64,000 nt of DNA from Bin87 sp965220105 (GTDB lineage Bacteria; Chloroflexota; Dehalococcoidia; Lucifugimonadales; UBA3495), in assembly GCA_965220105.1 (NCBI GenBank), contig OZ244811.1, positions 3,100,001 to 3,164,000 on the forward strand, read 5' to 3'. The notes beneath the pieces were generated by a model that did not search any database, was not told where the DNA came from, and saw only the letters and a list, made by a program, of their open reading frames with translations. Below are positions 1-6,953 of the stretch, one piece after another. Position numbers and translations under genes: made by a program. Numbering within the stretch: the first letter of the stretch is position 1; each line of letters starts with the position of its first letter.

Positions 1-845
1 TTCGCGCCAACCGTCGCCGTACTTATGCAACACCAGCGGCAAAAAGATAGCTTTGTTGCGGAACCGCTCACGCAGGTTCACCGTGACCTGCCGAAATTCG
101 ACGGCTGGCCCCAGAACGGCATCACCCAGGCCAGTCAAACCTTCCTCTTCCAAACCACGTTTGACCTGCGCCACCGCGTCACCTACGCTGGTATTCCAGC
201 AATAAACATAGCACTGATCCAGCAGTTCTCGACCAGTACGCCGAGCATGAGGCTGCCGCATTACCCGCCCCACCAACTGCGTGATAGCTCGCTGAGCTCT
301 GGTGTTATCCAGCATCACCAATAGGTAGGCGAAAGGACAGTCCCAGCCTTCCATCAATGCTGCCCTGGTGATTATCCAACGTACCGGCGAAAACTCCGAC
401 AGCAAGTCATCGCGACCTAATTCGTCCAGCTCGGATGATTTGATGGCAACTGCGTTTTCGGGAACCCCTAGGTTCTGAACCAGGTAATTCCGCACATCGT
501 AGGCGTGGACGCGCTCGCCGTCCCGTTGATCCTTGCCCGTGCGCTCTACTCGAACCACCGCAATGGGGCGAATGTAACGCCCCTCGCTCATCCGTAACGA
601 CTGCGCTTCACCGTCAAGGCGTTCCAGTTCCTCATGGGCCTGCGCCAATGTGTAGCGCCAATCTACGTTGTCTCGTGGCCAGGAAGTCACCTGCACTGGC
701 AGCTTTATCATCTCCTCGGTTTGCAGTTCTATGCCGGTGACGTCCACCAGTAGGTTGCTGATGCCCCGGTTGGGCGTAGCCGACAACTCAATTACGAGGC
801 TGGTCGAGGCGGTTAACCGCGCGTGCGAACTCCTCATTGGTTTCT
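1..845 (-). pseudogene. res: type III restriction enzyme Res subunit, distal part (split gene)
   Basis: Reading leftward, this encodes the middle and C-terminal part of a superfamily 2 helicase-type restriction subunit and runs off the window at base 1. Recognisable blocks are the helicase motif III region (IELSATPNRG), a segment ending VVRVER, and a motif VI-like region (ITQLVGRVMRQ) following ALMEGWDCPFAY. The segment begins with NQETNEEFARAVNRL, directly continuing the protein that stops at 6157 on the far side of the transposon. Near base 802 the frame shifts: NRL leads out of frame into SLVIELSATP, best explained by loss of one G on the plus strand (expected NRLDPSLVIEL). The gene is therefore broken twice, by the insertion and by the frameshift, and restriction activity is not expected. 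Confidence 0.88.
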
Positions 846-851
846 TGATTA
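846..851. repeat. target site duplication TGATTA (left copy)
   Basis: The hexamer TGATTA at 846-851 is repeated directly at 6157-6162, immediately outside the two ends of the transposon. Deleting the element plus one copy rejoins the restriction gene in frame as ...YGSRNQETNEEF..., which supports these as the exact boundaries. Confidence 0.9.
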
Positions 852-938
852 GAGTGAGGTGCATAACCCATAAATTCCCGAATTATTATCACGTGGCGTG
901 ATAATCCCCGACAAACCCCAAAAACACCGGTGCAAAAC
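852..938 (+). repeat. left terminal inverted repeat of transposon
   Basis: Three conserved blocks match the right end in inverted orientation. The outer 23 bp differ at a single base, a central block contains the palindromic TATCACG...CGTGATAAT, and the inner 20 bp (CAAAAACACCGGTGCAAAAC) is identical. Spacing between blocks is the same at both ends. Several separated blocks suggest multiple transposase-binding sites. Confidence 0.87.
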
Positions 939-1117
939 ATTCGTTATATCGTATATGGCGGTAAAAACATCGCATAAATCATAGGATCGCTGCATACTAT
1001 TAATAGTTTCGTCGTATTTCATTAAACTTAACCTACTTTGGATATATTCCGTGCCATTTGAGAATAGTGGCACGAACTTTTCATATCATTAGTTCAAAAC
1101 ATAGACTCACTTCGCTA

Positions 1118-1146
1118 TTGACATAAGTCGATCAGGTCTGTACCAT
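1118..1146 (+). promoter_or_regulatory. sigma-70-like promoter upstream of tRNA-like gene
   Basis: TTGACA at 1118-1123 and TACCAT at 1141-1146 are separated by 17 bases, a near-consensus arrangement. The site lies 45 bases before the tRNA-like gene and would transcribe the hairpin at 1155-1185 and then the tRNA body. Inferred from sequence only. Confidence 0.5.
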
Positions 1147-1154
1147 TTAACAAG

Positions 1155-1185
1155 GACGCCGGATTGTTACTAGCAACCCGGCGTC
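1155..1185 (+). other. 12-bp hairpin preceding tRNA-like gene
   Basis: GACGCCGG-A-TTG pairs with CAA-C-CCGGCGTC around a 7-base loop, with one mismatch. No T tract follows, so a simple intrinsic terminator is unlikely. It may be a processing site or protect the 5' end of the tRNA-like transcript. Confidence 0.5.
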
Positions 1186-1190
1186 ACAGT

Positions 1191-1268
1191 GGCTCCGTAA
1201 TGCTCAACGGACAAGAGCTACCGCCTACTAAGCGGTGCGTACGGGTTCGAATCCCGTCGGGGCCACCA
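1191..1268 (+). tRNA. tRNA-like gene, anticodon ACT, with 2-nt insertion
   Basis: All four arms can be drawn: acceptor GGCTCCG/CGGGGCC (one T-G pair), D stem GCTC/GAGC, anticodon stem ACCGC/GCGGT with loop CTACTAA, and T arm ACGGG-TTCGAAT-CCCGT, followed by A and an encoded CCA. The anticodon at 1227-1229 is ACT, which would read AGU (Ser), yet there is no long variable arm as in bacterial tRNA-Ser. The loop differs by one base from the CTTCTAA loop of tRNA-Arg(TCT), so it may be a mutated Arg tRNA. Two extra bases (AT, 1200-1201) separate positions 8-9 from the D stem. It lies inside the transposon and may be non-canonical, a decoy or decaying. Confidence 0.72.
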
Positions 1269-1504
1269 ACATAATCATACACGTCACGCCGCCGTCGGTC
1301 AAACGTTTTAGTTCACGCTGGTGGAGCCCGTCACAAGAAACAAAAGAGATTATTTAAACAACATGATATGAAGCTAGTAACTAAAAAGATTGTCACGTGT
1401 AACGATATGCGCGATAATTAAAACAAATCCCGTAGGGGTGTCCACGTTTGGCGACAAGCGACACCCCCACGGTACCACCACAACATATTATGGAGGACCA
1501 CAAT

Positions 1505-2761
1505 ATGCAGGGTACATTGGGTATGTTACCACAACCGATTCCACCCACGCAACCTGTCAAGGCAACGAATAACAAACGAATATTACCACCAGATACCATT
1601 ACTTCCCATATGGAGTTACTCAACCTGGTATATGACGAGCTTGATAAAACAGATATTGTTGAAACACTGGATTCTTACTATACGACTGGACGTAAAGGCT
1701 TCTCCAATCGGGTGATGGTCCGAGCAGTTGCAACTTTATACGTGCTTGGCCTGCCATACATGAATGACCTTATTAATAATTTGAAGGGCAGCGAAGAATT
1801 GCGCGCAGCATGTGGTTTCGAGACGATGCCGGTCCGTACAACGTTCAACCGGTTCCTGACCAAAATCGCAGACTACGAGCACATTATTGACGATGCCATT
1901 GGACGGATCGTGGACAACTTGCATAACCAACTTCCAGACCTGGGCAAAAGGGTTGCGCTGGATTCAACCGCCGTGATGACCTACAGCAACCCAAATCGCA
2001 AGGTGGTCTCTGACCCGGAAGCACGCTGGGGCTATAAGAACTCCGCAAAAAGCAAAGGTGGAAAGCCGGAAATGTTCTTCGGATATAAAGCCCACATGAT
2101 TTCCGACGTCACCTACGGGATCCCGCTGGCGGTAACGTCAGGGCCGAATGGCGGCAACGATTTCCAGTGGTTGCCAACGATGGTCAACAAGGCACAGATG
2201 AACTTCAAATGGTTTGAACCCGAGGTGGTCATTGCCGACCGGGGATACGACAGCAAGAAAAACTATACCTTCCTCTGGCAGCAGGGAATTCACCCAATCA
2301 TCAAAAATCGCAATATGGCGAAAGATAAAAACAAGAACGGCAAGGATCGGAAAAACAAACGGCTGTACCAGGGGATGTATGACGTAGACGGCGTTCCCCA
2401 CTGCCCTGAACGGGTCAAAATGAACTTTGTCCGCACCGACCCGAAGCGTGGGCATTTCTATCAATGCCCACATTGCTCAAACCACATTTGGGTTGACCCG
2501 ATGCAGGATATTCGCAGATTCGGGACGATTCGAAGAGCATCAGACCAGTGGAAATCCATCTACAGGGAACGCTACGGAGTGGAGCGGCCATTCAAGAGTA
2601 TGAAGCAACACCGACGTCTAGAACATCACACCACGCGCGGCGAGAAGAAAATTCATATGCACATTTTGTTATCAACATTGCTATTTCTAGTGACCATTGC
2701 GGTGAATCTGGAAAATAGGCCATTTCCCTATCTGGTCTGGACTGTCCCGCACATCGCCTGA
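1505..2761 (+). CDS. DDE transposase, IS1182/IS4-like
   Basis: A 418-residue transposase. The N-terminal helical region (about residues 35-120, DUF772-like) is followed by a DDE RNase H-like core: first Asp in ALDSTAVMTYSNP, a KAHMISDVTYGIPL strand, second Asp in VIADRGYDSKKNY, and the Glu in RYGVERPFKSMK. A CxxC pair (QCPHCSNH) lies before the last motif, as in some members of this group. The start at 1505 is chosen because GGAGG at 1492-1496 precedes that ATG; the open frame extends further upstream. It is the only transposase in the element and presumably acts on its ends. The length is normal and no frameshift is seen. Confidence 0.82.
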   Translation: MQGTLGMLPQPIPPTQPVKATNNKRILPPDTITSHMELLNLVYDELDKTDIVETLDSYYTTGRKGFSNRVMVRAVATLYVLGLPYMNDLINNLKGSEELRAACGFETMPVRTTFNRFLTKIADYEHIIDDAIGRIVDNLHNQLPDLGKRVALDSTAVMTYSNPNRKVVSDPEARWGYKNSAKSKGGKPEMFFGYKAHMISDVTYGIPLAVTSGPNGGNDFQWLPTMVNKAQMNFKWFEPEVVIADRGYDSKKNYTFLWQQGIHPIIKNRNMAKDKNKNGKDRKNKRLYQGMYDVDGVPHCPERVKMNFVRTDPKRGHFYQCPHCSNHIWVDPMQDIRRFGTIRRASDQWKSIYRERYGVERPFKSMKQHRRLEHHTTRGEKKIHMHILLSTLLFLVTIAVNLENRPFPYLVWTVPHIA

Positions 2762-2779
2762 AAAACGTCACTGAAAATC

Positions 2780-2807
2780 TTGACACGTCCACACGTCATG
2801 ATATGGT
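2780..2807 (+). promoter_or_regulatory. putative promoter of the 2836 gene
   Basis: TTGACA at 2780-2785 and TATGGT at 2802-2807 are separated by 16 bases and lie 28 bases before the ATG at 2836. A GGGGAGG ribosome binding site follows, so the cargo gene probably has its own transcript. Confidence 0.5.
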
Positions 2808-2835
2808 CGCGTCATTTTGATGACGGGGAGGAACC

Positions 2836-3201
2836 ATGACCGACGACGAGCGCGAAATTGTAAGACGAGCATTTCAGAAAATCGAAGACTCCATAATCCA
2901 GCTGGAGCTGGCCGGCGATATTGACACGGCTCTACAGAACATATTCGAATCGGTGAACCAGATTGCGCCGGGCATGGGAGACGAAATGGCTGGTCTCAGC
3001 ACCGATGAGATCGGCAACGTGCTGTTCAGATTTTACCAACGGTCCGAACGCGCCACTGCCGACCAGCCCGGTAACACGCCAGAGCAGACCTTTTTGGCGA
3101 TGGTGGTTGTGGGCGAGATGAAAAGGCGCGCCAATCAGGATGGCATACCAGTCATGGAATGGTGTCGTCGGGAACGGATCCGGGGATTCATCAACGATTA
3201 G
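2836..3201 (+). CDS. hypothetical protein, 121 aa (transposon cargo)
   Basis: I do not recognise a family. The protein is acidic, mostly helical by composition, soluble, without signal peptide or membrane segment. A strong GGGGAGG ribosome binding site sits 6 bases before the ATG, and a promoter-like site lies just upstream. It is followed by an antisense zinc-finger gene. Possible roles include a transposition accessory protein or a small regulator, but nothing in the sequence decides between these. Confidence 0.68.
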   Translation: MTDDEREIVRRAFQKIEDSIIQLELAGDIDTALQNIFESVNQIAPGMGDEMAGLSTDEIGNVLFRFYQRSERATADQPGNTPEQTFLAMVVVGEMKRRANQDGIPVMEWCRRERIRGFIND

Positions 3202-3266
3202 CATCGGAGGACAATTTCAGTGATTAGCGTGTCACCATACACATCAGCATTACGGACTTGCTGTAT

Positions 3267-3566
3267 TTAGATATCAGGAAATTCCTTTTCAAATCTTTCA
3301 GTACATGTATCAGGGTTTTCGCGATGAAGTTGAGCAATCCTCTGTATTGCTTTATCATTCGGTAAAAGGAGCCATGCTTTGTCTAAAATCTCTTGAAGTT
3401 CGCGGTTATTGCGTTTATTATTCCCTTCCTTGATGAAACATTCAAGACAGTAAGCATCACTGTCGTTTTTATCAAGATGACCGTGCTCTTGGCAGAGTAG
3501 TCGTCCACACGCGCATTTATACTCGGCAGATCGCTGAGGTGCGCCGTAACAATCTTCACATAGCAT
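3267..3566 (-). CDS. small zinc-binding protein (cargo)
   Basis: A 99-residue protein whose first half is a cysteine/histidine cluster: C3-x2-C6, then YKCACGRLLCQEHGH and YCLECF, giving enough ligands for two zinc ions in a B-box/treble-clef-like arrangement. The C-terminal half is charged and helical. The pattern CxCGRLxCxxH is closely mirrored in the 118-residue protein at 28533-28889, which sits beside a DNA methyltransferase gene. Such modules commonly bind nucleic acid or protein; no enzymatic motif is visible. Confidence 0.72.
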   Translation of the reverse strand: MLCEDCYGAPQRSAEYKCACGRLLCQEHGHLDKNDSDAYCLECFIKEGNNKRNNRELQEILDKAWLLLPNDKAIQRIAQLHRENPDTCTERFEKEFPDI

Positions 3567-4048
3567 GGTCGAGGCCTCCGTAATGTTTAGCTACGGGCAA
3601 TCGGCACACGACCAAAACTAGCAAACAAGCAGCATTAGCTCATTTGAACCACATGGCACATTATTCCGTTATGTTTTAGACGGAATTTCTAACCCGTTGA
3701 CCTTAGCACGGGCACTATAGATTGCCTATGCTCTAGATGTCAATCATCGCAAAAACTGATTTTATAGATTGGCGGAATTTTGCCAAACCACAGGCGTCTG
3801 GTCGCATAACGCGACCAGACGCTTGTGGTTTCATTGACCTGCGGCAGACCGTGTGATAAGGTCGGGCCTGCTAAGGTCAAAGGTTCACCCGCTTCGAATA
3901 TATCGGAGCATTGGCACACATACGTTTGTGTTTGCACAGGCTATATCCGCAAGGAGGAGGCTTCCATGCCTCCCTTGCGCGCCTGTGCACGGAACCCGGC
4001 GACCTTAGCATGTAGCCTAATCCTGAAGGTCGTGAGGGAGGTTCCAGA
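3567..4048. other. intergenic region of transposon
   Basis: I see no gene in these 482 bases. It holds a long hairpin (3786-3830), a shorter GC-rich stem near 3952-3977 (AAGGAGGAGGC...GCCTCCCTT), and the GGGAGG ribosome binding site of the lipoprotein gene just before 4049. It separates a leftward gene from a rightward one, so at least one promoter is expected here. Confidence 0.6.
3786..3830. terminator. long perfect-type hairpin
   Basis: AACCACA-GCGTCTGGTCGC on the left pairs with GCGACCAGACGC-TGTGGTT on the right around a 4-5 base loop, giving a stem of about 19 bp with one bulged position. No T run follows on either strand, so termination is possible but unproven; it may be a protein-binding or structural site of the element. 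Confidence 0.45.
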
Positions 4049-5785
4049 ATGTTAACAAACATAATTCGTTCCTCTATTATAATTATAGGAGCTATTTTCA
4101 TAGTTATTAGTGCAGCAGCTTGTTTATACATGAACGATCCCGTACAGCAGACTGGGTATGACAAACCTACAAAGAACATCAATGACTCGGTTTTCGGAAA
4201 TATACAATCTGTCACAGTAGGAATGGACCATTTATGGCGTATATCACATCAATGTTGGATATTGATGAATGGTTCTGCTTATTGCGAAGGAGGTATGGCA
4301 GGAGGTATATTTGATTCACAAATAAATGCACCTATTCATGCACTTAAATCCATTGATTCAGGAACTGAGCATTTATGTGGTTTACTTATTGACCAAACTG
4401 TAACATGCTGGGGGAGAAATCATTACGGAGTATCTACTCCCCCTGCTGGATATTTTCAATCAATTAGTACTGGGTCGGAACATAACTGTGGCGTCAGAGC
4501 TGACTCCACAGTTACTTGTTGGGGCAATGATACTCACGGTCAATCATCTGAGCCTAAAACACTGTTTAAATCCGTAAGTGCAGGTTTTCAACATACCTGT
4601 GGCGTGTCAGACGATAACACGGTCGAATGCTGGGGGAATAATCATTTAAAGAAATCAGAACCACCAGATGGTACATTCTCGTCAGTAAGTGCTGGTTTCA
4701 ATCATACCTGTGGAGTAATGACTGATCAAAGCATTGTTTGCTGGGGTGATGATACATACGGCCAATCTGCCGCGCCTGATGGAATGTTTCTATCGGTTGC
4801 GAGTAGCACTGAACATACGTGTGCATTACAAACAAATGAGAAGATTATATGCTGGGGACCTGATTATTATGACTGGAATATTCCCGAAGGTATTACTTTT
4901 CAATTAATCGTTACTGGAGGTCTTAATATATGCGGAATCACAACTATCGGATCGCGTCAGTGTTGGGTAATTGATAATAAATTTCCTGCAGAAGCACCTG
5001 ATATGCGATTCACATCACTTGATACAAATGGCTCTACTTGGTGCGGATTGACACATAATGGTGAAATGCTATGTTGGGGGTCTAGTAGTAGTATTCCACC
5101 ACCAATGGCCGGAATTTTTAAGTCGCTGTCTGTAGGACTATCCTATATTTGTGGAATACTCCACGATGATACTATCAAATGTGAGGGTAACAATATAGAC
5201 GGTCAATCCGCTCCTCCATCAGGCTCATTTGTAACTGTCAAAACTGGCGGAGATTTCACTTGTGGGATAAGACTCAATCAAGAATTGGTCTGTTGGGGAT
5301 GGAGTTTTGGAGGACTGATCCCTCCGCCATCTGAAAAATTCAAAACAATCGATTTCGATCGAGGTAGCGCACGATATGCCTGCGGCATTAAAACGGATAG
5401 CACGGTCCTCTGTTGGAGTAGACGGGTGCCGGTAGAAAGTATAGATGGACGCTTTACCCAGATAAGTATTAGTGGCGAAAGAGCCTGTGGTATTCGGACC
5501 GACCAACGAATTGTTTGCTGGGGGAGTGATGTTACCCAATCATACACGCCGGCACACCCACTAAGGTCTGAAGAATTCAAGCACATCGTTATCGGATTTA
5601 AAGATAATTGTGGTTTGCTCATTGATGGCAGCGTTTTATGCTGGAACACCGAAACTCCAGAGATAGCCATCCGTCCCGTGCCTGATAAATTTACGACCAT
5701 TGCGATGGTGATGAATCGCTCACCGGCGAGCTTGTGTGGAATCCGACAAGATGGCAAAATTGTTTGCTGGAAAAACAACTGGTGA
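4049..5785 (+). CDS. RCC1-repeat lipoprotein (cargo)
   Basis: A 578-residue exported protein. Residues 5-24 form a hydrophobic signal ending AAAC, a lipobox, so it is probably lipid-anchored at residue 25. The rest consists of about 12 tandem repeats of roughly 35-40 residues, each with a core like CGV..D..V.CWG, typical of RCC1/BLIP-II beta-propeller repeats. Each repeat has a pair of cysteines (CG and CW), which could form disulfides outside the cell. Such propellers bind proteins or carbohydrates. The gene is markedly AT-rich compared with the chromosome, with GGGAGG before the ATG, and is likely a recent import carried by the transposon. Confidence 0.85.
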   Translation: MLTNIIRSSIIIIGAIFIVISAAACLYMNDPVQQTGYDKPTKNINDSVFGNIQSVTVGMDHLWRISHQCWILMNGSAYCEGGMAGGIFDSQINAPIHALKSIDSGTEHLCGLLIDQTVTCWGRNHYGVSTPPAGYFQSISTGSEHNCGVRADSTVTCWGNDTHGQSSEPKTLFKSVSAGFQHTCGVSDDNTVECWGNNHLKKSEPPDGTFSSVSAGFNHTCGVMTDQSIVCWGDDTYGQSAAPDGMFLSVASSTEHTCALQTNEKIICWGPDYYDWNIPEGITFQLIVTGGLNICGITTIGSRQCWVIDNKFPAEAPDMRFTSLDTNGSTWCGLTHNGEMLCWGSSSSIPPPMAGIFKSLSVGLSYICGILHDDTIKCEGNNIDGQSAPPSGSFVTVKTGGDFTCGIRLNQELVCWGWSFGGLIPPPSEKFKTIDFDRGSARYACGIKTDSTVLCWSRRVPVESIDGRFTQISISGERACGIRTDQRIVCWGSDVTQSYTPAHPLRSEEFKHIVIGFKDNCGLLIDGSVLCWNTETPEIAIRPVPDKFTTIAMVMNRSPASLCGIRQDGKIVCWKNNW

Positions 5786-5841
5786 TGGTGCATCCGCCCA
5801 ACTGTGGGGTCTGCTATAATGAAATGACGAAGCCGAAAATT

Positions 5842-5869
5842 GCCCGCTGGCGTTGACGCACCAGCGGGC
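5842..5869. terminator. hairpin after lipoprotein gene
   Basis: GCCCGCTGG at 5842-5850 pairs with CCAGCGGGC at 5861-5869 around a 10-base loop. On the minus strand it is followed by AATTTTCGG, a short T run; on the plus strand there is none. It probably ends the lipoprotein transcript or works in both directions. Confidence 0.5.
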
Positions 5870-5900
5870 GGGTTGGCCTTCCGAATCCATCCCAAGGTTG

Positions 5901-6005
5901 ATGAACATGGACCTTCTGGCCGTTGCGACCGTAGTCGCTCTGAATATTGCCACCGTCAGCGGATTGATGGTCTCTGCATATTTCATCTGCCGTGCAGCAT
6001 ACTGA
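5901..6005 (+). CDS. 34-residue single-pass membrane peptide
   Basis: ATG at 5901 opens a 34-codon frame ending TGA at 6005. The product starts MNMDLLAVATVVALNIA, is almost entirely hydrophobic for about 25 residues, and ends with YFICRAAY, so one membrane segment with a short tail is likely. AAGG lies seven bases upstream as a weak ribosome binding site. It is the last gene before the right transposon end. Small peptides of this kind can be type I toxins or membrane-protein regulators; function unknown. Confidence 0.5.
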   Translation: MNMDLLAVATVVALNIATVSGLMVSAYFICRAAY

Positions 6006-6069
6006 ACCCAATGGTGGGTTTCCATAATACAGCCACGGCATACCCTTCCCCGTTGCGCCGTATAACACC

Positions 6070-6156
6070 GTTTTGCACCGGTGTTTTTGATAATTCGTCA
6101 TGATTATCACGAACCGTGATACGAATCGATGGGTTTATGGGTTATGCACCTCTCTC
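6070..6156 (-). repeat. right terminal inverted repeat of transposon
   Basis: Inverted counterpart of 852-938. The outer block ends in GGTTATGCACCTCTCTC at 6156, the central block holds the palindromic half sites, and the innermost 20 bp is identical to the left end. TGATTA at 6157-6162 is the right copy of the target duplication. Confidence 0.87.
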
Positions 6157-6953
6157 TGATTACGAGAGCCATAGGCTTTGTGCGCCTCGTCCAGTATCAC
6201 TACCGGACGTAGCATTTTGAACACATTGAACAGGCTGTGCTTTACCGGCCCATTGTCTGAAACGCGCTCCAAGTCAGGATAATCGTTGAGCAACCGGGCA
6301 TCTCCCTGCAAGGCGTCACTATCAGGATCGGCCTGGACATCACTCTCCGGGAAAAGCGTGGGATAGCGTCCGGAATCCCGGAACATACGCAGGAAATCCC
6401 GCCCTCGCTCACGGTTGGCGGCGGGCAGCATCAGCAGCATCACACACAGGTAGTTTTCTATATCCGACCTGGTGAACAGGTCTTCCTTTTCCAGCAGTTT
6501 GAGCCGTCCGGCGCTGGCGATTCCCAGCATTTGGCGATAGGGATGCTCCCGATTACGCAATGCGGCTTTAGTCTGCTCGTAGATGGCGCGGGTTGGGATG
6601 ATCCAAAGCACAAGGCCGGTTTGTCGGCGGAGCCGCTCCAACGCAGCGGCGGCCAGCAGAGTTTTGCCGCCGCCGGTGGGAACCTTAAAGCAGGCGTGAG
6701 GGATAGGCCGGCCGGCGCTATCCGTTCGACTGACGTAATTACCGGCAGTGTCTGCTACCTGGCCGGATTCAGCCAGCCGTTGCCAAGCCGTGCGAGGATA
6801 GTCGCGCAGGTCCGGGGGGATGTCCACGCCCGCGTCTTGCAAGGCAGCAATGCCGGTTTCCGAGCGCAACCGCGCATTTTCCAACTCATCCAGCCAGCGG
6901 GCAAAGGCATTAAGGGTGCGGGTTTGGTAGTCTTTCAGTTCCATATCACGCAA
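6157..6953 (-). pseudogene. res: type III restriction enzyme Res subunit, N-terminal part
   Basis: Start codon at 6953 overlaps the end of mod by 8 bases, the usual mod-res coupling. The N-terminal 264 native residues include an ELKDYQTRTLNAF opening, Walker A (PTGGGKT near residue 95), motif Ia-like region (IIPTRAIYEQT) and motif II (VVILDEAHKAYG), so this is the ATP-binding half of the restriction translocase. The transposon cuts the gene right after the DEAH box; the frame stops inside the transposon end. The rest lies at 1-845. Alone, this fragment could not restrict DNA. Confidence 0.9.

Larger units (their letters stand above)
852..6156. mobile_element. 5.3-kb cargo-carrying transposon inserted in res
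   Basis: This 5305-bp element is bounded by 87-bp inverted ends (852-938 and 6070-6156) that align without gaps, and by a 6-bp TGATTA duplication. Inside are, in order, a promoter-like site and tRNA-like gene, a DDE transposase, a 121-residue unknown protein, an antisense zinc-finger protein, an RCC1-repeat lipoprotein and a 34-residue membrane peptide. Much of it is more AT-rich than the surrounding 60% GC chromosome, which suggests transfer. The internal transposase is the only candidate for mobilising it, but it could be a separate IS nested inside; I found no convincing shorter inverted repeats close around it. Confidence 0.87.

Noticed and set aside
795..810. Programmed frameshift in res
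   Set aside because: No slippery run at the site, and homologous sequence is explained by loss of one base.
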